DNA of 64,000 bases from Euonymus europaeus (lineage: Eukaryota > Streptophyta > Magnoliopsida > Celastrales > Celastraceae): NCBI GenBank assembly GCA_963580455.1, contig OY756958.1, positions 23,076,501-23,140,500 on the forward strand, read 5' to 3'. Shown here piece after piece: positions 1-12,700 of this stretch. The notes under the pieces are model-generated. The model was not told the DNA's origin. It ran no database searches and saw nothing but the letters and a program-made list of their open reading frames with translations. Within the stretch, counting starts at the first letter, position 1, and every line of letters begins with the position of its first letter. The translations under genes were made by a program, and so were the position numbers.

Positions 1-3000
1 CTAGACGTTTTTCACTACTTCAAAGAGGGAGTCAAAGGGCAGGAATATGACATATCATATCACACACCATATATATACACTCAAAATTTGTAAATGACCT
101 TGAGAATGATGCATCGTCTTGAAGACAAACTCTTTTTAGGTCCATTGCACTATCTATCTCAGAGTGGTGGGGGCATCAAACGTACATTCTAGCCAAAAAA
201 ATTTATGCGCATGGTTACGGTAGCACTCACAAGGGGATGCTCACTTAGTGCTCAACCAAAACAAATGCAAGCAATACCTTTTTTAAACAGATAACGTTTG
301 ATATTATATAAATTTATCTTTTGAACATTTAGTCTCTGTTTGTGTTAGCGTATACACAAATTTATACTCTGTCACTGATACTCTCAGACGCTCTCCTTTT
401 TTACGCTTTACGATAACTTATATTCTAGGAGACATACCCTCATCCAAATAAAGTAATGCACACAAACTTATAACCCGATGATAGGATAAGTTGTACTGAA
501 GTCCAGCATGTGACCACGGTAATATTATTTACTCGAATCATAACTTTCTGAATTCATGCAATTTTATGTTAGAGAATTCACCATTAAGTGGTTAAATAAA
601 GTAATACACTTGTCACCAATTGGTCACATGTGTGTAATTTTTGAGCGTGCAAGCAATATATGGCGGCTAAAGAGATACAAGCGTTATCCTAACCAAGAAA
701 CCCAAGTGGGGACACAATGTCTACAAAAGAAATCCCAACCATGGAGTTGGACCCCATAGGCTGCCAAGAAGTTAGGACACAAGAGAGGATGATGTGTAGT
801 TTGTGTGGGTCCAGCCACGGTGTTTGTCGGGAGGGGTCATGAGTGGGACCAATCATGGGTTTAGATAGGGGCTCTCTACATATATGATTTGGGTAGCTGG
901 GGAGAATAAGAAGAAGTAATGTATTATGCATGTGGTCTGTTGAATAGTTTTTTACAAAGGTGACCAAAGTGGGTCCAAAATCAAAGATTAGTTGATTAGT
1001 CTTTCAAAAATTCTCTCCTTTGTCGCTACAAATTAACAAAAGTTTTCAAATTAGCCAGAGAAGATCTTGTGGTGCAACTTTTGATGCAAAAAGGTAGGGG
1101 ATTTTGTAGTTTGAAACTACTTTTTAAGTGGTTTTTTTTATATATTCAAAACTTAAAAATGTTAAGATATAATTTCGATAAATTAATAATCTAAATTAAT
1201 ATTAGTTTTTATCGGTCCCGACTTTGGATAAATGTGATAAATAAATAATTCGTTAAATTTATAAGATATATTTAAAAAAATACATAAATCTCACTTGATA
1301 TACAAATTAATTTATTAATTAATAAATTTCACTATGTCAGGAATATTAATTTAAAGAGGTTTTAGTGTATGTTACATATATATGGTGAGTAGTGTAAGGA
1401 GGTTAACCAATTAATTGAGTAACAGTTTATTGCATGGATTCGGAAGGTTTAGAGTTTGATTATTTTTTGAAATAATATTCTTATGATCAAGCTCCATACT
1501 TTGACTCAACTTATTATGTCGTTAGGTTAAAAATTTATGTGCATTCATCTTGATGATCCAAATTAAGTGTTATATCAGATATAAAAATATAAATTTATAT
1601 GATGTCGTATTTGATTAAAAAAAATTATAGTTGACCGTATTTTGGTGAGAAAGACAGCAAAGTTAGGCCTTCTTCGTTTTTGTGTGTGCTCGAGGAAGAT
1701 AATGTTTTGAGTTTGGTGGGTGCGCGTGCAGCACAAGATGTGGAATGTGGTCATAATGGATGCTGCCAGCCACGCATAATAATATATATTCACGACTCCA
1801 TCCATACATAGCTTTCTGCATCATTTCTTGCCCTTAAAAAGAACTCCCTTATTTTGATTCTAATGAAGCTCACAATTTTGTATCATTGCATACCCATTTT
1901 ATTATTTTTTTTATAAAAGAGGGTGTTTTTATTAATAACCTCGTTTATGACCGAGGAATACCGAGATAACAGATTGAAAATGAAAGCAACCAAAAATTAC
2001 ACTAAAAATGAAAACCTATCATAGAGATCTAACAAAAACAACCTTGAATATAATAAGATTCAGACCTGCCACGAGAATTAAAATTCTAAGCTGCACCATC
2101 AACCTGGGGTAGATAAAAACTACTATCATCTAGCCTCTTTGTAAAGCAAGCAACTAATCAAACACATGCCCTTGGATTTTTTGTCTGATATATATATATA
2201 TATATATATTCTTCCAATTTTGTATGTATATGGGAAGATATGAGTGGTTTTACCTTACCTGTTTATCTTCTTGTATACCCAATTGAGGAAAGTTGTGTGA
2301 AGTATCATGTTGAGTTAATTATGGTGAGAACACATTGGTGTATCAATGAAGACAAGGACTCGGAGAGGGTAGAAAAAAGTGATGGAGGAGGAGAGATAGT
2401 TCATCAAGTCATTCACGGAACTACCTACAAAGCCTACCATGCACTAATTACTCCCACTATAACATAATCTTTAAGCTAGCTCTCTCTCTCTCTAAATATA
2501 TATTATATTATATTAAATTATATATATATATATATATTTCTGTGTGTTTATTTACTACTCCCATGGGGCTAAATAATACAACTTTTGGTTTAATTAATGT
2601 TATATAAAATTGACTTTTAATTTATTCATGGGTCTTTATCAGAATTGGTAGCCTATATATATAATATACACCACTCGTCAACAAATTCAATCCATTACCC
2701 ATGCACTTTGAATGGCAGAATCTATCTTTTTTGTTGATAAAATAAAAAAATTTGGACCATTTTTCGATTTATGCGTGTCACGCTCAGAGCTAGTATGTCA
2801 ATATAACAAGTCATATTTGAATCTAACACCTAATAAATTATATGTCAAAGAGTCTCCTCATATATTATATATGTGAGAGTAAAGTCCGTGTACATTCTGT
2901 TTATTCTCGACTCTGTTCATTGCAAGTGTTTTATATACGAGAGTTGTTTAGTTTTTACCTAACAAATGAATTTGACTGCCTCCAATTGGGGAAAAAAATT

Positions 3001-4250
3001 CACTGTATACAATCACGTACAAATTAGTGAGAAACTTTATATGTAAATGATGATTAAAGGTTTCATCTTTTGAAACTCAAAAGATTAGATACTAGATAGT
3101 AGTTGTCTGTTTAAATTAGGGTTAGGAGGGATGATAATGCCTCCTCTTACATGAATCTGCATGGGGAATAAAAATGATGTGAGGAGTGCTACTTCTTTTC
3201 ATTTTCACGTAAGGGACCTCCCCACCCTAATTGAAGGATATATATATATATATACACATATACATATATTCTCATTATTTTTTATGCCACGCCTGATTCC
3301 TTTTGTTTTTTCTCTGTTGCAGATACTTGTCTTGTTGCCCCATTATTATCATTCTACCTCAAAAAATGTTGGGCACGTCTGATTCTTCTTAATTAACACT
3401 TGACCTCTTTGAAAACGACAAACTAGTCCCTATTAACCAAAACCCTCAAAGCAATTTGTGCTAATTAATTGCTCTGTTTTGATTACTAATTGAGATTAAA
3501 CCCTTTTGTGCCAGTAACCAGTCACTTTTCACAGGATTAATGCTTATATATAGATTTGTTGGCATTCAAAGAAACATTCAGTCTTGCCTATGATTATGCT
3601 TGTGTGTCCGGTGTCCTACAGAAGTGTCATGCGAAGCTCTTTTTTTCCTGTTAATTCTGAAATGCTGTGACCCATATATAATTGAAAGTTGTTTTTTAAG
3701 TCATAGAATCAAAGTTTTTGTAAATTTGTTTATGGACTTTTATTGTCTTGAACAATCATGCAACCATTTGCCAACTACTTAACAAAAATAAACAGAAAGT
3801 TTTCAATAATTTGGTCCATACTCTGTTCTCTTTGATGGTTAATCGCTCTGTGCCTGTGATCATAGAATCAAATATTATTATATCAGACTTGTTTCAACAG
3901 ACCGCAAGAGGGATTTGGTATGAATAGTAAAGTTGAGTGAATAAGACATGGAAGGATACAGAGTGATTGGAACTGATGATATAGGGAGAGTTTTGTCTGT
4001 AGAGGGAGTGAGTGGGGGAGCAAGAAGAAAGGGAAGGGAATGGTGCATGCGCGTGGGCATAAATTCCGTTTCCCTTCCGATTCCTGTCTGATGAGAAAGA
4101 AAGATTTCCCACAACAAGAAAAATATATATTGTTGAGAACATATATCATCATCTTCTTTCACTTCATTATGCCTGCAATCATGATTCTTGGTTGCCTCAC
4201 ACCCGCATGCCCCTTCTCTCTCCCTCCCACTCCCTCTCCCTCCTCCCCCC
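1..4250. other. Intergenic DNA, no gene recognised
   Basis: I see no coding region that resembles a known protein. The open frames here are short and have ordinary AT-rich intergenic composition. The stretch holds simple repeats: TA runs near 2190-2208, 2518-2537 and 3238-3254, and a CT run near 2478-2493. The last few hundred bases, rich in CT and CCACC, lead into the promoter of the SAMDC gene. Confidence 0.6.
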
Positions 4251-4262
4251 CACCACCACCAC

Positions 4263-4270
4263 CTATAAAT
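4263..4270 (+). promoter_or_regulatory. Probable TATA box of the SAMDC gene
   Basis: CTATAAAT lies 133-140 bases before the SAMDC start codon and is followed by a CT-rich leader, a common plant arrangement. The presumed leader, from about 4295 to 4402, contains no ATG. The start site is inferred from position only. Confidence 0.55.
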
Positions 4271-4402
4271 CCCATCTACTCTCCCCTTCTCTCTCTCACT
4301 CACCTGTAGTAGTTGCTCCCAAAATTCCCTCTCTCTCTCAAAACTACTCCTCCTCTGTTTCAGCAACTCATTTAGTCCTTTCATCAAACAGTTTGTGTGC
4401 AA

Positions 4403-5419
4403 ATGGCTGTGTCTGGATTTGAAGGTTTTGAGAAGCGCTTAGAGCTTCATTTCTTCGGTGATGACCCAGTTGCCGAGATGGGTCTTAGGCTGCTTAACAT
4501 GGAGTCATTAGAGAAGGTGTTGAATGCTGTGCAATGCACTGTTGTATCCTCTGTTGGGAACCAGTTTTTTGATGCGTATGTTCTATCAGAGTCGAGCCTG
4601 TTCATCTACCCCACCAAGATCATCATCAAGACTTGTGGGACAACTCAGCTCCTCAAATCAATCCGTCCATTGAAACACTATGCTTTCAATCTTGGCCTCA
4701 CTCTGTGCTCCTGTAGGTACACCAGAGGCAGCTTCATTTTCCCCAAATCACAACCCTTCCCTCACTCGAGCTTCGAAGAAGAAGTCGTTTACATTGAAGA
4801 GACTCTCCCTTTGAATCTCTGTTACAGAAAAGCCTCTGTTATGCCCTCCAAATTGTCAAATCATTCTTGGCATGTTTTCACATCTAGTGTCCAAGAAATC
4901 CCAATTGATCAGACCTTGTACACGATTGAGGTCTGTATGACTGAGCTCGACCGTGTTTTAGCCCGCAAATTCTTCCGACGTCCCGGGGACGACAAAAACA
5001 GCGACGCGGCAGGAAAAGAAATGACGGAGCTCACTGGAATCGACTGCATAATTCCGGGAGCAATCATTTGTGATTTTGGGTTCGATCCATGTGGGTACTC
5101 GATGAATGGTATTCACGATGGAGATCGCTACTCCACAATCCATGTAACCCCCGAAGACGGTTTTAGCTACGCTAGTTTCGAATGTGTGGGGTCCATCTAC
5201 CATGACAAAGACGAATTCTCGGATACTTTAAAGAAGGCGGTGCAGGTTTTCCGGCCGGCGACCCTGTCGGTTTCGACAACATGTAGTTCTCCCGACGTGT
5301 GGACGCTTGTCGCCAATGCGATGGAGCCACTTGGCTACAAATACCGCAGCTTTGCCATCGACGAGTTCCCAGCAGCCGGGAGTGTGGTATTTCAGACGTT
5401 CACAAGTCGCCGAAAGTAG
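4403..5419 (+). CDS. SAMDC4: S-adenosylmethionine decarboxylase proenzyme, SAMDC4/BUD2 type
   Basis: This enzyme decarboxylates S-adenosylmethionine to supply aminopropyl groups for spermidine and spermine synthesis in the cytosol. The single uninterrupted frame encodes 338 residues, close to the family's usual length. It opens with MAVSGFEGFEKRLELHFF, the N-terminus I know from Arabidopsis SAMDC4 (BUD2). The self-cleavage site is YVLSESSLF: cleavage between Glu63 and Ser64 would make the pyruvoyl cofactor. The KTCGTT motif follows with Cys78. The acidic, PEST-like segment TIHVTPEDGFSYASFE is present near the C-terminus. The ATG at 4403 is chosen because it matches the conserved start; a GTG two codons earlier is not needed. 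The apparent leader lacks the tiny and small upstream frames that give most plant SAMDC genes polyamine-responsive translation. The naming as the SAMDC4 branch rests on the N-terminus, lack of introns and lack of upstream frames. Confidence 0.95.
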   Translation: MAVSGFEGFEKRLELHFFGDDPVAEMGLRLLNMESLEKVLNAVQCTVVSSVGNQFFDAYVLSESSLFIYPTKIIIKTCGTTQLLKSIRPLKHYAFNLGLTLCSCRYTRGSFIFPKSQPFPHSSFEEEVVYIEETLPLNLCYRKASVMPSKLSNHSWHVFTSSVQEIPIDQTLYTIEVCMTELDRVLARKFFRRPGDDKNSDAAGKEMTELTGIDCIIPGAIICDFGFDPCGYSMNGIHDGDRYSTIHVTPEDGFSYASFECVGSIYHDKDEFSDTLKKAVQVFRPATLSVSTTCSSPDVWTLVANAMEPLGYKYRSFAIDEFPAAGSVVFQTFTSRRK

Positions 5420-6869
5420 GCGGAGCACGGTGGTGGTGGTAGATATATTGGAAGAGAGTTAGAGGCTAGGGGGTTAGTTGGAAAATTTTGGGGCGGGAGA
5501 TAGAAATTGAAAAAAGAAGGAAAAGAAGAAGGTGATGATGTGGAGGGATTTGATTGGTTAAGGAGGGTGATGTCATCATGTTGGGGTTGACTTGTGTAGA
5601 AAGATAAAAAGATTAGGGAGGAGAAGATGTGAAGTTATCAAATTAGAAAGGGTGGGAATGTGATTGGATTGGGTGGGGGGAGATCTATCATGATAATGCA
5701 CCCCACTTAGGCTTGTCATGCCTAAAAGAGTTTTGAGGCTTTTTGTGTAATAGTGGGGGATTCATCAAAATGTGCTCATGTTTTTCGGGTTTATATCAAC
5801 TTAATTTGATTGTTTATATCATCAAAACAATTTTTTTAACCGAATACATGCCCTACAAAATTTTCCTTTGAACATTTGATATGAGTTAAAACTTGAATAA
5901 TCAAACACGTATCTAAAGATCTTTCTTACCTGATGACAGAATAAGCTGTTTGAACCAGAATCCAACGCGTGCTGTGAATATTTTAGTTTTATGTTCATGT
6001 ATGGGGGATTTGGTGGATTTTTATTTTGGAATAAATTTTGATTATAGTGTAATGTTTTAGGATGATTAAGGGAGGGCATGCAGATGATATGCTGGCGTGG
6101 AAGTCACAACAAGTCCACATGATGCAATACAACAGTTGTTTGTCGCATTATAAATTACATGAATCTACACGTGACCATGATTGGCTTCCCTAGCTTCTAG
6201 TGCTCATGCGCTATCTTTTCATCTGACAAGGCATAGATTCATTGGCTGGAATATATTACACATAACCTACTGTTGCCTGCACCACATTACTAGATCCCTG
6301 GGAAAAACTTTGGCATGGAATAATTAATATGTGATTTGAGTTAAGTAGTAAGTACTAGATAGGGCATTTGTTGATGTTGTGGTTGAAAATGTGCATCTGG
6401 TGGAAGGACTAATATAAGCACCCAATTGAAGCTTTTGAGGCCATGGAAATTCTTGATTCAAATCATGAATCACCCCACCCACTTCACAACTTCACTAACT
6501 AGTGAACTGAAACTAGACTCCTATTTTTCTATAAAAGAAAAATTTCAGTTCAGCGTGTCACACTGTAACGATAAGTACATTCTTAAAAAATAATCAAAAT
6601 AAGGGCCTATACCCAAACACGTATATATATATAATGCGGGATGATCCTAGCACAAACGAGCTAAGAGGGTTCATTCACGCAATTATTAATAATGACACTC
6701 ATAAGACTTGAACTCATAACAATATGTTCTCGTAATTATAAAGAGTTGTCCTGATCAAGTTTATCGTAATACTTTTTTGCATGAGCATGAATTCATGAAC
6801 TCACAACACTTATCCATTCTCGCGATTTGTTAAACATCTCCTGGTCCCTCAGTATCCACATTTTCTTGC
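5420..6869. other. SAMDC 3' region and intergenic DNA
   Basis: The first 300-400 bases probably hold the SAMDC 3' untranslated region; they are G-rich and then become AT-rich. I recognise nothing else in this stretch. Confidence 0.5.
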
Positions 6870-7219
6870 CCTACTATGAGCTCCGCTTCATCCACGATAT
6901 CGGAGGCATGGCTCCTAGCCGAGATGGATTTCATTAAAGTAAATTGGGATGCAGGTTTGAGTGAACCAAAACACGAGTCAGGGTTTAGGTGGTTATCAAC
7001 GACTTAGTTGGTGATCTGCTGATTGTAAAATTGTCGTTAAGGCCAATTGTTTTGTCTCCATCTGTGACGGTGGTGGAAGCCTCTTTGTCTACAGTTGTGT
7101 TTGCTTATGACCTGGGTTTTCAACACATTATTTTGGAAGAGGATTCCCAAACAATTGTTAGAGACGTGCAGTTTGATGAACCCATAGTTTTTGTGTGTTC
7201 TATGTTAGCGTCTCAATGA
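6870..7219 (+). pseudogene. Decayed LINE RNase H-like domain fragment
   Basis: The translation shows the start of the RNase H-like domain found at the 3' end of plant non-LTR retrotransposons: FIKVNWDAGLSEPKHESGF. A frameshift follows near 6990 and the frame continues as VVINDLVGDLLIVKLSL. It then reads AYDLGFQHIILEEDSQTIV, which corresponds to the ILETDS-like metal-binding strand. The N-terminal reverse transcriptase is absent and the alanine/leucine-rich helix before AYDLGF is degraded. This is an old, inactive fragment. It could instead be a domesticated RNase H-like reading frame, but the frameshift argues against that. Confidence 0.75.
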
Positions 7220-9763
7220 ACCCGAGTATGACAAGGATTTGAGCAAAAGAAAAAAGTTAAAACTTTAATTAGCTATGAGAATGATTTTCCTCTTAAAGAC
7301 ACGAAATATCACAAAAGCTTTAATTCGAGTCTGTCCAAACCCGAATATGACAAGTGCTTTTGTTTGCTTTACACCTGCAAAGCTTTTATATCAATTTATA
7401 CCAGCAAAAGCTTATGTTCCTATATGTCTGTTTAGTTGAGAGTATGCCTACACAATATAAATAAGTGCAGAGAATAATGTCTGAGATAATATAAATTATT
7501 GTCGATGCAAAAATTCACACCGACGTTGGGATTCCTGGGTTGATGAAAGCAAACGACAGTTAAAATATTTAAGGTGCTTGAAAAGTAAATGACATGGAGA
7601 AATTACGTGGTTCAGCAAGAGTGCCTACGTCCACGGGTAAAGTAAAATGTTATTCTTCAGATCCCTCCTTCAGGGTTACAAGTGTGCTATTTATAACGAA
7701 TGTAAATAACAACTTCCCCTATCCTCTCCCCACATCACGTACTAAATCTATCATCCGAATTTCAAAGGTCTTCGCTTGAATTTTGAAGAGACGTTGAGTA
7801 GATTGTGGTGATCACCAAGGCGGGATGAAGTTACGTTACTTACGTAACTCACCTACAGGCCATGCGCCAAATCTAGTTTCTAGAGTGTGCACTGTATCTA
7901 CTGCCACGTGGTCACTTAACTTTACGTAGTCCACAATTATATAAAAGTTCAACTAAACAAACGTTATGTGTTTGATTTGCTTTTAGGAGACAAACATTGT
8001 ACCCGATACAAGGTCATGGGCTATGTTAAAGAGTAAAGTGAGAATTTGATAATTTTCTTATCAAATAATCCTTGTTTATTATTACTTTTTTCTTTTGGGG
8101 TGGATTTTATAAATATGTGAATTTTTGTTATTTGGAGTTAAAAAAACTATAGGGTGCAAATATAGCTCAAATTTAACTTTCAATTTGGGGCCTAAAACAT
8201 CTGACCCAAACGTCATCCCAGGCTGAACAAAGCGAGGATGAGCTTTAAAAGTCCACAATTACTGGGCTTGACCCAGCCCAGTAAAATTTGCAATATCTGA
8301 ATCTCTCTGTTGTTTACTTGCTTTTATTCAAGATAACTCTGATTTCCATTACGGAAGAAAATTATTATTAAAATGACAAACGAAGGTTCGAGTTTAAACT
8401 CATATCAAATGTCTAAAAGAGATATAGTTTTCCGTTTAAAAAAAGGTGTTCGCATAAATTTTTATTATTTTTGGTTGATAAAAATTGGTTTTAATCAGCA
8501 CCGATTCTTTATAGGCTTGTAAATTCTTGCTCGAGTCTTATAAATTTGTCACTCAAAGGTGGGATCGTCTACGGATTTGAGATGATCAAAACAAATATTA
8601 CTTTGCTAATGTGAGTATGAATCATGATATTCAAAACAGAGCAATGAAGATTAATTAATGAATTAGTGCACGTACGTGTTGTTTTGCTTGGATTTGACCA
8701 TTAAAAATGAGTTTTAAAACTAATTAATTGGTGATGGAGTCTATTAGCATTGCAATCATTGGGAGTGGTCATCATGCGTTGAAGGTATGCAAGTATGTGA
8801 CAAATGAAAGTCCTTCGCTAATCAATTGGTGATGGACTCTCGTACTCTGATGGCATTTGGAGGGATTCATTCTCTTTATCAACGAGTTGAGTTAGATTTT
8901 GGAACAATATATTTGTTGTCACGTGTTAGGCTTTGATTAAATTTATCCTATCATTAGAGGGAAATGTTTGTGCGCTAGAACTTGAAGGTCCAAATTTAAG
9001 CTCATATCGTATGATATTATTTTCGAATAGACTATGCAATCGCATTGTGGTTGCCACTGGATTCTACCAAATGTGTACTATTGACATCATTTGCTATTAG
9101 GTGAGCTTCAATTTCTCCGCGTAAGACGGGAATCGAACTTGTGAATCCATCAACATCCAACAATTACTCGAATTTTCAATACCAACTACCGGAGGAACCG
9201 AGATTTGAGTCCGGTAATGACTTATACCCCATCGATTGGTAGCACTCATAGACAGATTATTGATAAGATCTTCTGCCTCTGATGCTACTTGAGCGTATAG
9301 AGATGGAGTTAGAGAGAGTTCCTAGTAAGGATCAAGTGTGGGATTTAGTTACAGAACAGAGAGACCAATTACTTGACCTAGCTGAGTGTGAAGATCACAG
9401 ACAACACTGAAGATGTTGCAATTGGTTTGTAGCCCAGAACTATGAAAATGAAACCTATATGCATATGCTTTGTCTGTCATCATGGCAGCAAGGGCTTCCT
9501 TCTGGGCACTATCCAGCTAAGCAAGGTTGGGTTACTTTCTGGGCATTTTGTGCTCAATAGCAGTGAATTCTTAAACAAGAGTAAGCCCCCAGCATGCCAA
9601 AAACAAAAATATGATGGGAACAAGTTTGCCTAAAAGGGCACAAGAATGCACTACTTTTTACCACTTGCTTAGAAAACCAGTAAGTATTAAGAGCAACTGC
9701 TCCTACAAAACCCTCCCCTCTGCATATTTAGGGAATTCTCGGGTTCACAGACACTATATGCGA
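7220..9763. other. Intergenic DNA, no gene recognised
   Basis: I find no supported gene. A stretch near 7590-7660, with a TTACGTGGTTCAGCAAGAG-like sequence followed by CCTACGTCCACGG, resembles a dispersed plant repeat associated with LTR elements, but I cannot delimit it. The end of the stretch includes the probable 3' untranslated region of SAC3B, which is on the opposite strand. Confidence 0.45.
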
Positions 9764-12700
9764 CTAGAAATAAATTGATAACATTTCGCTGTTACTGTTC
9801 TGTCTAATTTTACAGTACTCCAACAATCTGCTCAGTTTATCAGCTGCCTTCGTTACTTGGCCTTCAACAACGCTTTTCGTAGTAGAGTTGTCAAATTTAG
9901 AAACTAGAGGAGCAAAATTATCCACCGAAGCCAAGGTGCCAGTCCCATCATTTCTCTCAGCTTCTTTTGTGCCGCTGGTAGTAATGGCTAGTTGAAGTTC
10001 CCCATTGGAGACCACCCCAGACGAAGTTTGAGTAACTTCTGGATGTGATTGACCCTTCTCTAACATTTGTGTAGAGCTGAAGACAACTTCAATCATCTCA
10101 TCCAGTGACGGTCGACTTAAAGCAGTTACAAGGCCCAACTTGTAGATATTTTCTGAAGATGGAGTGATTAAACAATGCTCCAAAACATAAGCTGAGGAGA
10201 AGAGGCCGTTGGATAAACTCATTAATTGCCAATTAAAAATCCGCCGAAAAATCATAATCCAGTGGGGAACAATATAGTAGCTTGAATTATGTAGTTCAAG
10301 CATAACACTTCTTTGCAGCATCACATGCGCCTCTTTTGTGGCTAAAGGAAATCCCATCATCTCACTTGATTGACTCAAATATCTGATCAAGCAATCTTCA
10401 AGGAGTGATTTCTGGTTGTCAATCTCCTCTCGCAAATTTGACCCTTTGTTCAAGCAGGATATTTCGTCAGGAAATGCAGGAAGTTTACAGTTCCTCACTG
10501 CTCGTAAAAGAGGTTCAATTTTTGCCAGCGAGTTCCATCCTACCTCTGGCAAGTACCAGTTCACCATTATGTGCTCTTCGCTGTTATCTGGCAGTAAAGC
10601 GACATCCAGACAAGGACATCCAGTAGGGTTAGACTTTGCAGCATTATCTATTTCCCGCAGTGACTGGTCTACAGCCTCATTGAATGCAGAGATACAGTGG
10701 TTTGGATCTACACCACTAACACCCATCTTGTCAAGAACCTCCAGTGAAGAATTTAGGTGGGTCAGAACCAGCTCACGTATTTTCACACAACGAAGAACTG
10801 GTTGCAGAGGTGATTCACTTGCCAACCACATTAGCCCTTCTTTCAATCGCTTATCACTAAAAAACTCATCTGAGTGGGGCATTTTCTGGTTACTAACAAG
10901 GAAATTAACCAAAAAGCAACTTATTTTTGATTTGTCAATGTCATGGAGCCCCAGCTCGCTAACAATAACAGTGGAAAGATCTGAAGCCTCATCGCTGTAT
11001 GAGCCACATAAGATTAGAAGCGGTATGCAAGACCCAAAAGGTATCGACATTAGAATATTATGAAGTTGGATCTTTTGGAATCTCCATGGGATGCTTTCAG
11101 ATACAAGAAACATAACAGCACTTGCACCACTCAGAGTCTCATTCAGATTACCAAGTGCAGCATCTTTAATGACTGACAAGCAGCAGGTCAGATCTGTACC
11201 AGATTGGCTAGGTATCCATTTTTTCCAAATTGACAGGCCAGGAGATGAAAATGCCAGCTCATTATTTTCACCACCTTCTCCGCAAGGCATCAGCTTTGAA
11301 GACAACCATGAGTGAGCAGCCAAATGTGCAACCTGGTTCTTTTGTCCCAACTTGTCTTCCTGAGAACATAAAATAATTTTCCAGCACAAACATTTAGCAT
11401 CAGGATTCCTAGTGCTCAGTTTATCTGCAACCAGATCTGAAACATTCAACTTTGACCATGACTGTTCACGGTTTTCATGTCTCTCCCTCATCACAAAATC
11501 AATGTCCAACTTACCAACTTTGCTTGCTTGCTGTATACGAGCAAAGAAAAGTAGTCAAATTTGAGAGATTGTTGACAAGAAGTCTGCTTTGCCAATAAAA
11601 AGTATCAAGAGGAATTGTAACGAAAAATATCTGTAGATGATTCTTTGAGTATTTTATTGAATAAATAGGAAATGTTATCACAAGGTGTAGACAAAATTTA
11701 ACTGAAAAATAAGAGTCTTACATCTTTGTTGTGCCAAAGCAGTGGACCCAGTGATAGTGAACCACGAGCAGCATTTACTGCTAACTTCCTCTGCTCACGT
11801 ACTATCCTCCTCCTCAAAGCCCATCGTCTCCATAACCTGTTAGCAGAGAAGTGAAAAAATCATATGGCAGATAACAATGTACAGGCAACTAATTGAGAAG
11901 CTACAAACCTTAAGATCAACTTGTATTTTGCCCGGGCAACTTCCTCATTATGACGTTCGACTGTAATTTCACCATTATCGCTTTCTTCTTCAGAGTCCAA
12001 AGGTACTTCACCTTCTAATTTGCGACTAACACGACTGTTTTCTTGATATATATCAGAAGCTCTATCTTCTAATTTATTGAAGAACAGATTTTTGGGTTCT
12101 GAATTCCTGCCAGCAAAATCATAATTGCTAATAGAACTTTCTTGCTGAGCAGTTTTTGGCACATTTTGCATAGGTATGTCTCCCAACGATTTTTTCATAG
12201 CATAATCATACTTGCCACTAGGGGATCTCTCTCGTAGAATTGATCTTGGCACATTTTGTAGTGGTATGTCATCTACACTCAAAAAGATATCACTCTCAGT
12301 AGATATGGTGAAAGGAGCACCGTGGGTTGGTTTGTTCACAACTTTAGCTGGTTGGAATTTTAGGGAATAATAGGTTGATGGGGAATGCAGTGGTGATTCT
12401 TGGGCACGAAGCTCCATATGATCACCTTCAACCATCAATGTTTTATTGATCGTCTTCAATTGTGTGCCAATTTTGGGGGAGACAATAGCTTCAGCACTGG
12501 GCATATCCTCGTCAATTGCATGTGTGGAACTCTTACTTTCCACAAAAATTGAGGGCAAAGCTTTTTTGTCATGCTTATAAATCTCGCCAAGATGGGTCTT
12601 TCTGACAACTGGGGAAGTTGAAGACATCGTCTGAGTAGAAGCTGAAACATCCTCAACTACAAGAGAAACATCCCTAACTATTGTTCTCGATCTTTTGAGA

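Noticed and set aside
2240..2467. A 75-codon plus-strand open frame
   Set aside because: No recognisable domain, no splice or promoter support, and ordinary intergenic composition.
3878..4402. A 174-codon minus-strand open frame upstream of SAMDC
   Set aside because: It overlaps the SAMDC promoter and leader in antisense, is made of low-complexity CT/CCACC sequence, and resembles no family.
4397..4402. Alternative SAMDC start two codons upstream
   Set aside because: It would use GTG. The ATG at 4403 matches the conserved MAVSGFEGFEKRLEL start.
10416..11063. A 215-codon plus-strand open frame
   Set aside because: It is the antisense shadow of the long last exon of SAC3B.
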